The notes beneath the pieces are model-generated. The model did not search any database. It was not told the origin of the DNA and saw only the letters and a program-made list of their open reading frames with translations. This document shows positions 1 to 5,465 of a stretch of 5,465 bases of DNA, one piece after another; position 1 is the first letter of the stretch; every line of letters starts with the position of its first letter. The position numbers and the translations under genes are program-made. Source of the stretch: Polaribacter sp. (GTDB lineage: Bacteria; Bacteroidota; Bacteroidia; Flavobacteriales; Flavobacteriaceae); the NCBI GenBank assembly GCA_029245665.1, contig JAQWOW010000166.1, positions 1 through 5,465 of the forward strand, in the 5' to 3' direction.

Positions 1-164
1 ATCCCTAAAGAATGTAAAACATGTCGTAAATACAATTCTTCAATATCTTTTCTAGAAACAACATTAATTTTTAAATTCCAGTCTTGATACAACTCTTTTA
101 GCTTCGAAAATTGATCTAGTTGAGTTGCTGTTAGATTTGTAAAATATTTCTGTATAATTTCCAT
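1..164 (-). CDS. rsmG: RsmG, 16S rRNA (guanine-527 N7) methyltransferase, N-terminal fragment
   Basis: The reverse strand opens with ATG at 164-162 and reads 54 codons without a stop to the window edge, so only the N-terminus is present. RsmG (GidB) is a cytoplasmic SAM-dependent enzyme that methylates N7 of G527 in 16S rRNA; loss is known in other bacteria to give low-level streptomycin resistance. The visible part fits the family's N-terminal region: an amphipathic start (MEIIQKYF), the segment YQDWNLKINVVSRKD at residues 26-40, and RHVLHSLG at 47-54, equivalent to the RHxLDS-type motif just before the SAM-binding fold. The glycine-rich SAM loop itself lies beyond the edge. The start is supported by family similarity and by a -7-like box about 20 bp upstream. 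There is no Shine-Dalgarno sequence, as is normal in Bacteroidota. The gene is divergent from the desaturase. Identification is by recognition of the motif pattern. Confidence 0.9.
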   Translation of the reverse strand, partial: MEIIQKYFTNLTATQLDQFSKLKELYQDWNLKINVVSRKDIEELYLRHVLHSLG

Positions 165-183
165 CTTTAATGAGTATCAGGGA

Positions 184-191
184 CAAAAATA
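184..191 (-). promoter_or_regulatory. Possible -7 box of the rsmG promoter
   Basis: On the reverse strand this octamer reads TATTTTTG, a full match to the Bacteroidota -7 consensus TAnnTTTG. It would place the transcription start roughly 10 bases before the rsmG ATG. The upstream TTG candidates sit 15 and 25 bp away, outside the usual 17-23 bp spacing, so the -33 half is not convincing. In an AT-rich spacer this octamer could occur by chance. Confidence 0.35.
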
Positions 192-232
192 GGTATTTGT
201 AAGAAACAATTCCTCACAAAATCGAACCTTTA

Positions 233-264
233 TTGTAAAAGCAACATCAAAAACATTATTTTTG
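233..264 (+). promoter_or_regulatory. Bacteroidota-type promoter for the desaturase-aminotransferase unit
   Basis: A TTG at 233-235 is followed after 21 bp by TATTTTTG at 257-264. This matches the TTG-N17-23-TAnnTTTG pattern described for Flavobacterium and Bacteroides housekeeping sigma factors. The start of transcription would fall around 270, giving a leader of only about 15-20 bases before the ATG at 287, which has no Shine-Dalgarno sequence. No second promoter is apparent before the aminotransferase. Confidence 0.55.
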
Positions 265-268
265 CAGG

Positions 269-278
269 TAGATATCTA
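269..278. promoter_or_regulatory. 10-bp perfect palindrome at the predicted desaturase start site
   Basis: TAGATATCTA is a perfect palindrome starting 4 bp after the predicted -7 box, so it would overlap the transcription start. That is a plausible place for a repressor half-site pair, but the arms do not extend further. A palindrome of this size in AT-rich spacer DNA is not strongly improbable. No known operator is recognised. Confidence 0.15.
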
Positions 279-286
279 AGTGCTAA

Positions 287-1378
287 ATGAAAACAATAAA
301 CTTTTCGAGAGTAGACAAAGCAAAATTCTTCAAAACTCTTAACAAAAGAGTCAATACATATTTCAAAGAAAACAACATCAAAAGAACGGGAAACTGGAAG
401 CTGTATACAAAAGCAACTTTAATGTTTTCACTTTTTTTAATTCCTTTTATTTTAATTCTTTCAGTTTCTATGCCACAATGGACTCTTTTAATTCTGACTG
501 TTTTAAGTGGTATTGGAATGGCCGGAGTTGGAATGAATGTAATGCATGACAGTAATCACGACTCATTTTCTAGTAAGAAATGGGTGAATAAAATAATGGG
601 TAGTAGCATTTATATTTTAGCAGGAAATGTCTATAATTGGAAAGTACAACACAACGTTTTGCACCATACCTTTACAAACATAAAAGATCATGATGAAGAC
701 ATTGATGCAGGAAGAATCATTCGATTCTCACAACATTCTAAATGGCTAAAATTTCATAAACTTCAAAAATATTATTCGATTTTCTTGTATGGTTTACTGA
801 CAATTAATTGGGCAATAACAACAGATATCAAACAAATGCATCGATATTTGAAAAGAAAATTGTCGTACGGTAAATTTCCAAATCCAACTACAGAATGGAC
901 AAAATTGGTGCTTTCTAAAATTGTGTATTATTCACTTTGGATTGTTTTGCCTCTTATCGTTTTAGAGGTTTCTTGGTGGAAAGTATTGATTGGCTTTTTT
1001 GCAATGCATTACACTGCAGGCATGATTTTAAGTTTGGTTTTTCAATTGGCACATATTGTACCCAATACCGAAATGCCAATTCCAGATAAAAAAGGAAATT
1101 TAGAACACACTTGGGCGGTCCATCAATTATATACAACCTCTAACTTTGCTCCTAGTAATCCCATAGTAAACTTTTATACTGGTGGCTTAAACTACCAAGT
1201 TGAACATCATATTTTTCCACATATTTCTCATGTACACTACAGTAAATTGGCTAAAATTGTAAAACAAACAGCCAAGGAATTTAACTTGCCTTATAATGAA
1301 TACAAAACAATGCGTAAAGCAATTATAGCCCATTTTAGACATTTGGGAGTTTTAGGAAAAAAACCAAAATTAGCATAA
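287..1378 (+). CDS. Membrane fatty-acid desaturase (acyl-CoA/acyl-lipid desaturase family)
   Basis: The 363-residue protein is an integral-membrane di-iron desaturase that would insert a double bond into acyl chains using O2 and electrons from a ferredoxin or cytochrome-type donor. All three histidine boxes are intact: HDSNH (87-91), HNVLHH (122-127) and QVEHH (304-308). The glutamine-led third box (QxxHH) is typical of the front-end/linoleoyl-CoA desaturase-like branch rather than the HxxHH delta-9 branch, but regiospecificity cannot be read from sequence. Hydrophobic segments lie near 45-61, 66-85, 163-179, 211-227 and 231-253, with the His boxes placed on the same side, as expected. There is no fused cytochrome b5 domain, so the electron donor must be separate. 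The N-terminus is basic and cytosolic-looking, and the length is normal for bacterial members. The gene leads a probable two-gene unit with the aminotransferase 18 bp downstream. The likely role is control of membrane fluidity. Confidence 0.93.
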   Translation: MKTINFSRVDKAKFFKTLNKRVNTYFKENNIKRTGNWKLYTKATLMFSLFLIPFILILSVSMPQWTLLILTVLSGIGMAGVGMNVMHDSNHDSFSSKKWVNKIMGSSIYILAGNVYNWKVQHNVLHHTFTNIKDHDEDIDAGRIIRFSQHSKWLKFHKLQKYYSIFLYGLLTINWAITTDIKQMHRYLKRKLSYGKFPNPTTEWTKLVLSKIVYYSLWIVLPLIVLEVSWWKVLIGFFAMHYTAGMILSLVFQLAHIVPNTEMPIPDKKGNLEHTWAVHQLYTTSNFAPSNPIVNFYTGGLNYQVEHHIFPHISHVHYSKLAKIVKQTAKEFNLPYNEYKTMRKAIIAHFRHLGVLGKKPKLA

Positions 1379-1396
1379 CCACAACTAACAATAAAA

Positions 1397-2584
1397 ATGA
1401 AACATCCATTATCGGACAGAATTAACAGTTTACCTGTCTCACAAACTTTAGCAATGGCTGCTAAAGCAAGAGAATTAAGAGCAGAAGGAAAAGATATTAT
1501 CGGTTTAAGTCTTGGAGAACCAGACTTTAATACACCAGATTTCATTAAAGACGCTGCCATTGAAGCAATCAACCAGAATTACAATTCCTACTCTCCAGTA
1601 GATGGCTATGTAGAATTAAAAGAGGCGATTTGCACAAAATTTAAAAGGGATAATAATCTAGACTACGCTCCCAATCAAATCGTTGTTTCAACAGGTGCAA
1701 AACAATCTATTGCAAACATTGCACAAGTATTGTTGAATCCTGGAGATGAAGTATTATTACCAGCACCTTATTGGGTGAGCTATTCTGCAATTGCGACACT
1801 TTGTGAAGCGAAATATGTAGAAATTCCTTCTTCTATAGAGAACGATTTTAAAATCACTCCAGCGCAGTTAGAAGCGGTGATTACACCCAAAACAAAAATG
1901 ATTTTCTTTAACTCACCAAACAATCCAAGTGGAACTATTTATAGTGAAGCAGAGTACAGAGCCTTAGCAGCAATTTTAGAAAAACATCCAAAGATATTTA
2001 TCTTATCAGATGAGATCTATGAACACATAAATTATAATACAACGCCTTTTAGTTTTGCAGCCATAGAAAGCATGTATGATAGAACCATTACTGTAAATGG
2101 TCTCGCAAAAGCATTTGCAATGACAGGCTGGAGAATTGGTTATATTGGCGCACCAGTATGGATTGCAAAAGCTTGTACAAAAATGCAGGGCCAAATTACT
2201 TCTGGTACAAATTGTATTGCACAAAGAGCAGCAATTACAGCAGTTCTAGCACCGGTCTCTAAAATACAATACATGGTAGATGAGTTTAAAACTCGTAGAA
2301 ATATCATTATAGAACTACTCAGAGATATTGATGGGTTTAAAGTAAATGTGCCTGAGGGTGCTTTTTATGTGTTTCCGGATGTTTCCGCTTTCTTTGGAAA
2401 AACAATTAATGGCGTTAAAATTGAAAATGCAAGTGATTTTTCTTTATTCTTACTAGAAAAAGCAAATGTAGCGACCGTAACTGGCGAGGCTTTTGGAACG
2501 CCAAATTGTATCAGATTGTCTTATGCAGCCTCTGAATCTCAAATTCGTGAAGCTATCAAAAGAATTAAAAAAGCTTTGTGCTAA
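1397..2584 (+). CDS. PLP-dependent class I aminotransferase, aspartate aminotransferase type
   Basis: The 395-residue protein is a fold-type I aminotransferase, most like the bacterial Thermus/Rhizobium-type aspartate aminotransferases (subgroup I-beta). These interconvert aspartate + 2-oxoglutarate and oxaloacetate + glutamate in the cytoplasm. Visible landmarks are the N-terminal substrate loop LGEPDF (39-44), the cofactor-ring stacker PYW (124-126), NSPNNPSG (172-179) with N176 contacting PLP, SDEIY (204-208) with D205 pairing to the pyridine nitrogen and Y208 to O3', the Schiff-base lysine K238 in NGLAKAFAMTGWR, phosphate-binding R246, and R373 for the substrate alpha-carboxylate. K102 in STGAKQ sits where I-beta enzymes have a lysine said to hold the distal carboxylate, which favours acidic substrates. 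Some I-beta enzymes also transaminate prephenate, so that activity is possible. The ATG lies 18 bp after the desaturase stop, and a strong terminator follows 83 bp after the stop. The symbol is left blank because aspC, aspB and aatA are all used for this group. Confidence 0.93.
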   Translation: MKHPLSDRINSLPVSQTLAMAAKARELRAEGKDIIGLSLGEPDFNTPDFIKDAAIEAINQNYNSYSPVDGYVELKEAICTKFKRDNNLDYAPNQIVVSTGAKQSIANIAQVLLNPGDEVLLPAPYWVSYSAIATLCEAKYVEIPSSIENDFKITPAQLEAVITPKTKMIFFNSPNNPSGTIYSEAEYRALAAILEKHPKIFILSDEIYEHINYNTTPFSFAAIESMYDRTITVNGLAKAFAMTGWRIGYIGAPVWIAKACTKMQGQITSGTNCIAQRAAITAVLAPVSKIQYMVDEFKTRRNIIIELLRDIDGFKVNVPEGAFYVFPDVSAFFGKTINGVKIENASDFSLFLLEKANVATVTGEAFGTPNCIRLSYAASESQIREAIKRIKKALC

Positions 2585-2666
2585 AAATTTATAAAACCCA
2601 ATCATTCCCCATAATTAAAAACATGCTTTAATTAAAACGGATATCAACGTTTTGTATAATACTATT

Positions 2667-2698
2667 AAAATCCATCTAAAAAAGATGGATTTTTTTTT
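2667..2698 (+). terminator. Rho-independent terminator of the desaturase-aminotransferase unit
   Basis: A perfect 10-bp stem pairs AAAATCCATC (2667-2676) with GATGGATTTT (2684-2693). The loop is a 7-base TAAAAAA, and an uninterrupted run of nine T runs from 2690 to 2698. It lies 83 bp after the aminotransferase stop. The long T-run on the forward strand, with A-richness only in the loop and left arm, suggests it works mainly rightwards. Confidence 0.9.
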
Positions 2699-2701
2699 GT
2701 T

Positions 2702-2792
2702 TTGACGTGTCCTTTCGGCCAGGCTTTCCGCACTCGCTTTGTGTTCATTCTTCACAAAAGAGCTCAAACAAATGCGTCAATCCTTCACGCAT
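2702..2792. repeat. Structured GC-richer intergenic element, probably a dispersed flavobacterial repeat
   Basis: About 48% GC overall (about 60% across 2711-2740) in a surrounding near 30%, lying exactly between two convergent terminators and with no coding capacity. It contains several inverted repeats: TTGACG (2702-2707) with CGTCAA (2775-2780), ATGCGT (2772-2777) with ACGCAT (2787-2792) around a 9-base loop, and CTTTGTG (2737-2743) with CACAAAAG (2753-2760), the last with one bulged base. The wording 'GGCCAGGCTTTCCGC ... CAATCCTTCACGC' resembles an intergenic sequence I recall occurring many times in Flavobacteriaceae genomes, where the outer parts are conserved and the centre varies. That recollection is unverified, and multiplicity cannot be shown from a single window. 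Alternatives are a single-copy small RNA or a decayed insertion remnant. Confidence 0.55.
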
Positions 2793-2832
2793 GATTCTTT
2801 TATAACTTATTGGTTTTCTTCAAAATTAAATC

Positions 2833-2865
2833 AAAAAAACCACCTCTATACATAAAGGTGGTTTT
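2833..2865 (-). terminator. Rho-independent terminator of ftsZ
   Basis: On the reverse strand the arms are AAAACCACCT (2865-2856) and AGGTGGTTTT (2845-2836), a perfect 10-bp stem with a 10-base loop, followed by a run of seven T (2839-2833). It begins 28 bp after the ftsZ stop codon. The forward strand also has four T after the stem, so weak bidirectional action is possible. Confidence 0.9.
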
Positions 2866-2893
2866 ACAATTAAAAAAAATTGTGTGTCAACTT

Positions 2894-4795
2894 TTAATCT
2901 ACATTGTCATGTAAAAAAGAATTATTGCTATTTAAATTTACCTCCTCTGAATCTGACTTAATAGATGTTTTTGTATTGCTTACAGTAGTAGTATCTAGAT
3001 TTATACCTAATCTTTTATAGGCAGGCTGACGCTCTATTTCATCTATATTTTTATTCATTTGGTCATTAAACTTATAATTAAAGCCTTTCATCTTCTTACG
3101 TCTTTCTTCAGCTCTTTTTTGCAATTCAGTAATTGTTAAATCTAAAGGAGACACTTCTTCACTTAAAGTTTCAATCGAATTAATTTCAACTTGAGGTATT
3201 CTCGTTTTTAATTCAAACTGCATTTCCTCTTCACCAACTTTTTTATGAGCAACACCAGAGCTCTTACCAATTGTAGGTTGGGCATCAAAATCTTCTAAAA
3301 CATAGCGTTTTTCATGATCGTTTCTTTCAAAAACAACTTCTTCAGCACCATAAACATCAATATCATTAACGTTTACAGGTGTCTCTTCTTGTAAATTATA
3401 ACGAATTTCTTCTTCCGATTTTACTTCTGTGTATGAATTTAGGGGTAAATCAAACAATAAATCTGGTTGAATTTGTTGCGGCTCTTCAATTATTATTTCT
3501 TCTTGAACAGGAGTTATATTCGTAATTACAAAATCATCTTCAGAAATAGTTTCTAGTGGGACTTCATCAAAAACAACAGTCATATTTGCTATTTCACTAG
3601 TTGTTTTTACCAAATTCATTTTTAGTTTTGTATCTTCTATCTCTTCCTCTAACACATGAACTATCTTGGTATCTATGCTATTGCTATTGCTTAAAGGCTC
3701 ATTTAGCGTTGAAGACTTTGTGATTTTTTTTTCTCCAAAATCATAAGTAGCTTTTTGCTCATCTTCCAGAGTATGTACAATTTTTTTAACTTCAGTATTG
3801 GTAATTGAACTTTGCTGGTCAGCTGCAAAACCAGTAGCTACAATTGTTACAGCAATAGCGTCACCCAATTCTTCATCTTCACCAATACCCATAATAATAT
3901 TCGCATCATAACCAGCTTCATCTTGTATATGGTCGTTGATCTCGCCAATTTCATCTAAAGTAACCTCATTACTTCCAGATACAATTAACAACAATACATT
4001 CTTTGCTCCTGTAATTTTGTTATCATTTAGCAAAGGTGAATCCAAAGCTCTTATAATTGCTGTTTTAGCTCTTGTTTGTCCTTCTTCTTTTGCAGAACCC
4101 ATAATTGCTGTTCCACTGTTAGAAAGTACAGTTTTAGCATCATGTAAGTCAATATTTTGCTTGTAATGGTGGGTAATTACCTCTGCAATACCTCGAGAAG
4201 CAGTAGATAAAACTTCATCCGCCTTTGAGAAACCTGCTTTAAAACCTAAATTACCATAAACTTCACGAAGCTTATTGTTATTTATTACAATTAAAGAATC
4301 TACATTCTGTCGCAGTTGATCAATTCCTAATTGAGCTTGTTTTGATCGTCTTCTTCCCTCAAAAGCAAAAGGCATCGTAACAATACCCACGGTAAGAACA
4401 TCCATGTCTTTTGCTATTTTAGCAATAATTGGAGCCGCTCCTGTTCCAGTTCCACCTCCCATTCCAGCAGTAATAAACACCATTTTTGTTTGGGTGTTTA
4501 ACATTTGTTGAATCTCTTGCATGCTTTCTTTAGCAGCCTGAGCTCCTACATCCGGATTTGCACCTGCACCCAAACCAGAAGTCAAGTTTGCTCCTAATTG
4601 AATTTTATTGGGAACAGGACTATTTTCAAGAGCTTGAGCATCTGTATTACAGATTACAAAATCTACTCCTTTTATGTGTTGTGTAAACATGTGGTTTACC
4701 GCGTTGCTTCCTCCACCACCAACACCAATTACTTTTATTGTGTTCGATTGTGTTTTAGGCATGTCAAATGAAATGTTATCGAATTCTGTGCTCAT
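2894..4795 (-). CDS. ftsZ: Cell division GTPase FtsZ with long acidic C-terminal extension
   Basis: This is the tubulin-like GTPase that polymerises into the cytokinetic Z-ring and recruits the divisome. The GTPase core spans about residues 18-325: GVGGGGSNAV (24-33), NTDAQAL (50-56), the tubulin signature GMGGGTGTGAAP (111-122), PFAFEGRRR (142-150), KADE (191-194) and the catalytic T7 loop NIDLHD (214-219; N214, D216, D219), so nucleotide hydrolysis should be intact. Residues about 326-550 form a low-complexity acidic linker with recurring short motifs such as IVHTLEDE and IVHVLEEE. A basic helical stretch (about 553-570), a CTP-like QPAYKR (590-595) and a distinct tail ending LHDNVD follow. 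The 633-residue length is far above E. coli FtsZ (383) but, from memory, normal for Flavobacteriaceae. The start gives the expected MSTEFDNISFDMPK-type leader. It lies 57 bp after ftsA, with no Shine-Dalgarno sequence or clear own promoter in the gap, so it is probably co-transcribed with ftsA. Confidence 0.98.
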   Translation of the reverse strand: MSTEFDNISFDMPKTQSNTIKVIGVGGGGSNAVNHMFTQHIKGVDFVICNTDAQALENSPVPNKIQLGANLTSGLGAGANPDVGAQAAKESMQEIQQMLNTQTKMVFITAGMGGGTGTGAAPIIAKIAKDMDVLTVGIVTMPFAFEGRRRSKQAQLGIDQLRQNVDSLIVINNNKLREVYGNLGFKAGFSKADEVLSTASRGIAEVITHHYKQNIDLHDAKTVLSNSGTAIMGSAKEEGQTRAKTAIIRALDSPLLNDNKITGAKNVLLLIVSGSNEVTLDEIGEINDHIQDEAGYDANIIMGIGEDEELGDAIAVTIVATGFAADQQSSITNTEVKKIVHTLEDEQKATYDFGEKKITKSSTLNEPLSNSNSIDTKIVHVLEEEIEDTKLKMNLVKTTSEIANMTVVFDEVPLETISEDDFVITNITPVQEEIIIEEPQQIQPDLLFDLPLNSYTEVKSEEEIRYNLQEETPVNVNDIDVYGAEEVVFERNDHEKRYVLEDFDAQPTIGKSSGVAHKKVGEEEMQFELKTRIPQVEINSIETLSEEVSPLDLTITELQKRAEERRKKMKGFNYKFNDQMNKNIDEIERQPAYKRLGINLDTTTVSNTKTSIKSDSEEVNLNSNNSFLHDNVD

Positions 4796-4852
4796 AATAA
4801 CCTATCTCTTGTTTAGTATTGTTGTATGTTTTTATATTCTTTACTTCTAAAA

Positions 4853-5465
4853 TTACTCAGCATTGTCTAAAAAATCTTTAAGACCATCTGTAAACTTTTC
4901 GAAAAACGACTTCTTAGTAGATGTTGCTTTTTCTTCTTTAATTGTTTGAGCTACTTGCTTATTTTCTTCCTGATTTCCTTCTGCAATCTCTTCAACATCA
5001 TCCTCAGTTACTCCTCCATCTTTTGTGTGATGCTCTAATCCCTCCATTAACAAGCCAACTGCAGTTGCATAAGAGGGACTTGATAAAGTCTCATCAGAAT
5101 CTCCTGCTAAATGTTCATTCGGAAAACCAATTCTAGCATCCATCCCAGTGATATATTCTACTAGCTGACGCAAATGTTTTAATTGAGAACCTCCACCTGT
5201 TAAAACGATCCCAGCAATTAATTTTCCTTTTGCCGTTTCATGTCCGTAATTTTTTATTTCTAAATAGACGTGTTCTATAATCTCTTGAACTCTTGCATGT
5301 ATAATTTTTGATAAATTCTTTAACGTAATCTCTTTAGGTTCTCTTCCTCTTAAACCAGGGATAGAAACAATCTCTGTTTCTTTATTTTCTCCAGGCCATG
5401 CTGAACCAAATTTAATTTTTAATAATTCGGCCTGTTTTTCTATAATTGAACACCCTTCTTTAATA
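4853..5465 (-). CDS. ftsA: Cell division protein FtsA, C-terminal part (203 residues visible)
   Basis: The reverse-strand frame is open from the window edge to the stop at 4855-4853, so the gene continues beyond 5465. The LRQLVEYI stretch at 5173 starts with a TTG leucine codon inside the gene, not a true start. FtsA is the actin-like ATPase that binds the FtsZ tail and anchors the ring to the inner membrane. Numbering from the window edge, the fragment shows the family sequence SIPGLRGREPKEI (34-46), the nucleotide-binding loop LTGGGSQL (88-95) of the actin fold, and PSYATAVGLL (120-129) closing the fold. A hydrophilic acidic linker (about 130-184) leads to a C-terminal amphipathic helix, KKSFFEKFTDGLKDFLDN (184-201), the expected membrane-targeting sequence. 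The gene is upstream of ftsZ in the usual dcw order. Identification rests on these motifs plus the neighbour. Confidence 0.96.
   Translation of the reverse strand, partial: IKEGCSIIEKQAELLKIKFGSAWPGENKETEIVSIPGLRGREPKEITLKNLSKIIHARVQEIIEHVYLEIKNYGHETAKGKLIAGIVLTGGGSQLKHLRQLVEYITGMDARIGFPNEHLAGDSDETLSSPSYATAVGLLMEGLEHHTKDGGVTEDDVEEIAEGNQEENKQVAQTIKEEKATSTKKSFFEKFTDGLKDFLDNAE

Larger units (their letters stand above)
2585..2893. other. Convergent intergenic region between the aminotransferase and ftsZ
   Basis: These 309 bp contain no credible reading frame. In order they hold about 80 bp of AT-rich DNA with an AT-only 8-bp inverted repeat (2612-2619 with 2627-2634), a terminator for the rightward unit, a GC-richer structured element at about 2702-2792, a short AT-rich stretch, and a terminator for ftsZ. 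The structured element is therefore insulated from transcription on both sides unless it has its own promoter, and I see none. Confidence 0.8.

Noticed and set aside
1291..1572. Reverse-strand frame spanning the desaturase-aminotransferase junction
   Set aside because: It overlaps two well-supported genes on the other strand and shows no recognisable motif or plausible start context.
2612..2634. AT-only 8-bp inverted repeat with a 7-base loop after the aminotransferase
   Set aside because: With no G-C pairs and no T-run it is too weak for a terminator, and such repeats are expected by chance in DNA this AT-rich. The strong terminator is at 2667-2698.
3936..4166. Forward-strand open frame of 76 codons opposite ftsZ
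   Set aside because: It lies wholly inside the FtsZ GTPase domain on the other strand, resembles no known protein, and has no promoter; it is a shadow of the real gene.
4796..4852. Possible separate promoter for ftsZ in the ftsA-ftsZ gap
   Set aside because: No TAnnTTTG match with a spaced TTG is present on the reverse strand; co-transcription with ftsA is the simpler reading.
4942..5136. Forward-strand leucine-rich open frame opposite ftsA
   Set aside because: It is the antisense of the acidic, Glu-rich FtsA linker, which automatically yields Leu/Phe/Ser-rich shadow translation.
4853..5173. Stand-alone 106-residue reverse-strand protein starting at 5173
   Set aside because: The apparent start is a TTG leucine codon. 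The frame stays open to the window edge and encodes characteristic FtsA sequence, so it is part of ftsA.
1..5465. A new defence, mobile or signalling system
   Set aside because: All five genes are recognisable housekeeping or metabolic families with intact key residues where visible. No uncharacterised gene, direct-repeat array or attachment site is seen.

Overview
The window is a low-GC, densely coded piece of a Bacteroidota chromosome, almost certainly from the family Flavobacteriaceae (something like Polaribacter, Tenacibaculum or a relative). The evidence is the approximately 630-residue FtsZ with a long acidic linker, the FtsA sequence style, the absence of Shine-Dalgarno sequences, and a promoter of the Bacteroidota type (TTG, then TAnnTTTG). 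This placement is by recognition, not by a database search.

Layout from left to right. The 5' end of rsmG (16S rRNA m7G methyltransferase) reads leftwards off the edge. A 122-bp divergent promoter region follows. Next is a rightward two-gene unit: a membrane fatty-acid desaturase with all three histidine boxes, then, after 18 bp, a class I PLP-dependent aspartate aminotransferase. A 309-bp convergent intergenic region holds a rho-independent terminator for the rightward unit, a GC-richer structured element that looks like a dispersed flavobacterial intergenic repeat, and a terminator for the leftward unit. The right half is the end of the division and cell wall (dcw) cluster reading leftwards: the C-terminal part of ftsA, a 57-bp gap, then ftsZ.

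How the genes work together. FtsA and FtsZ are direct partners: FtsZ forms the GTP-dependent ring and FtsA tethers it to the membrane through its C-terminal amphipathic helix, which is visible here. The desaturase (membrane lipid unsaturation) and the aminotransferase (Asp/Glu nitrogen metabolism) are probably co-transcribed but share no obvious pathway. RsmG is separate housekeeping.

I see no mobile element gene, CRISPR array, tRNA, rRNA, toxin-antitoxin pair or defence system. I do not think the window contains a new multi-gene system. The items most worth a second look are the intergenic element at about 2702-2792 and the C-terminal architecture of FtsZ: repeated short motifs in the linker, and a CTP-like motif that is not at the terminus.
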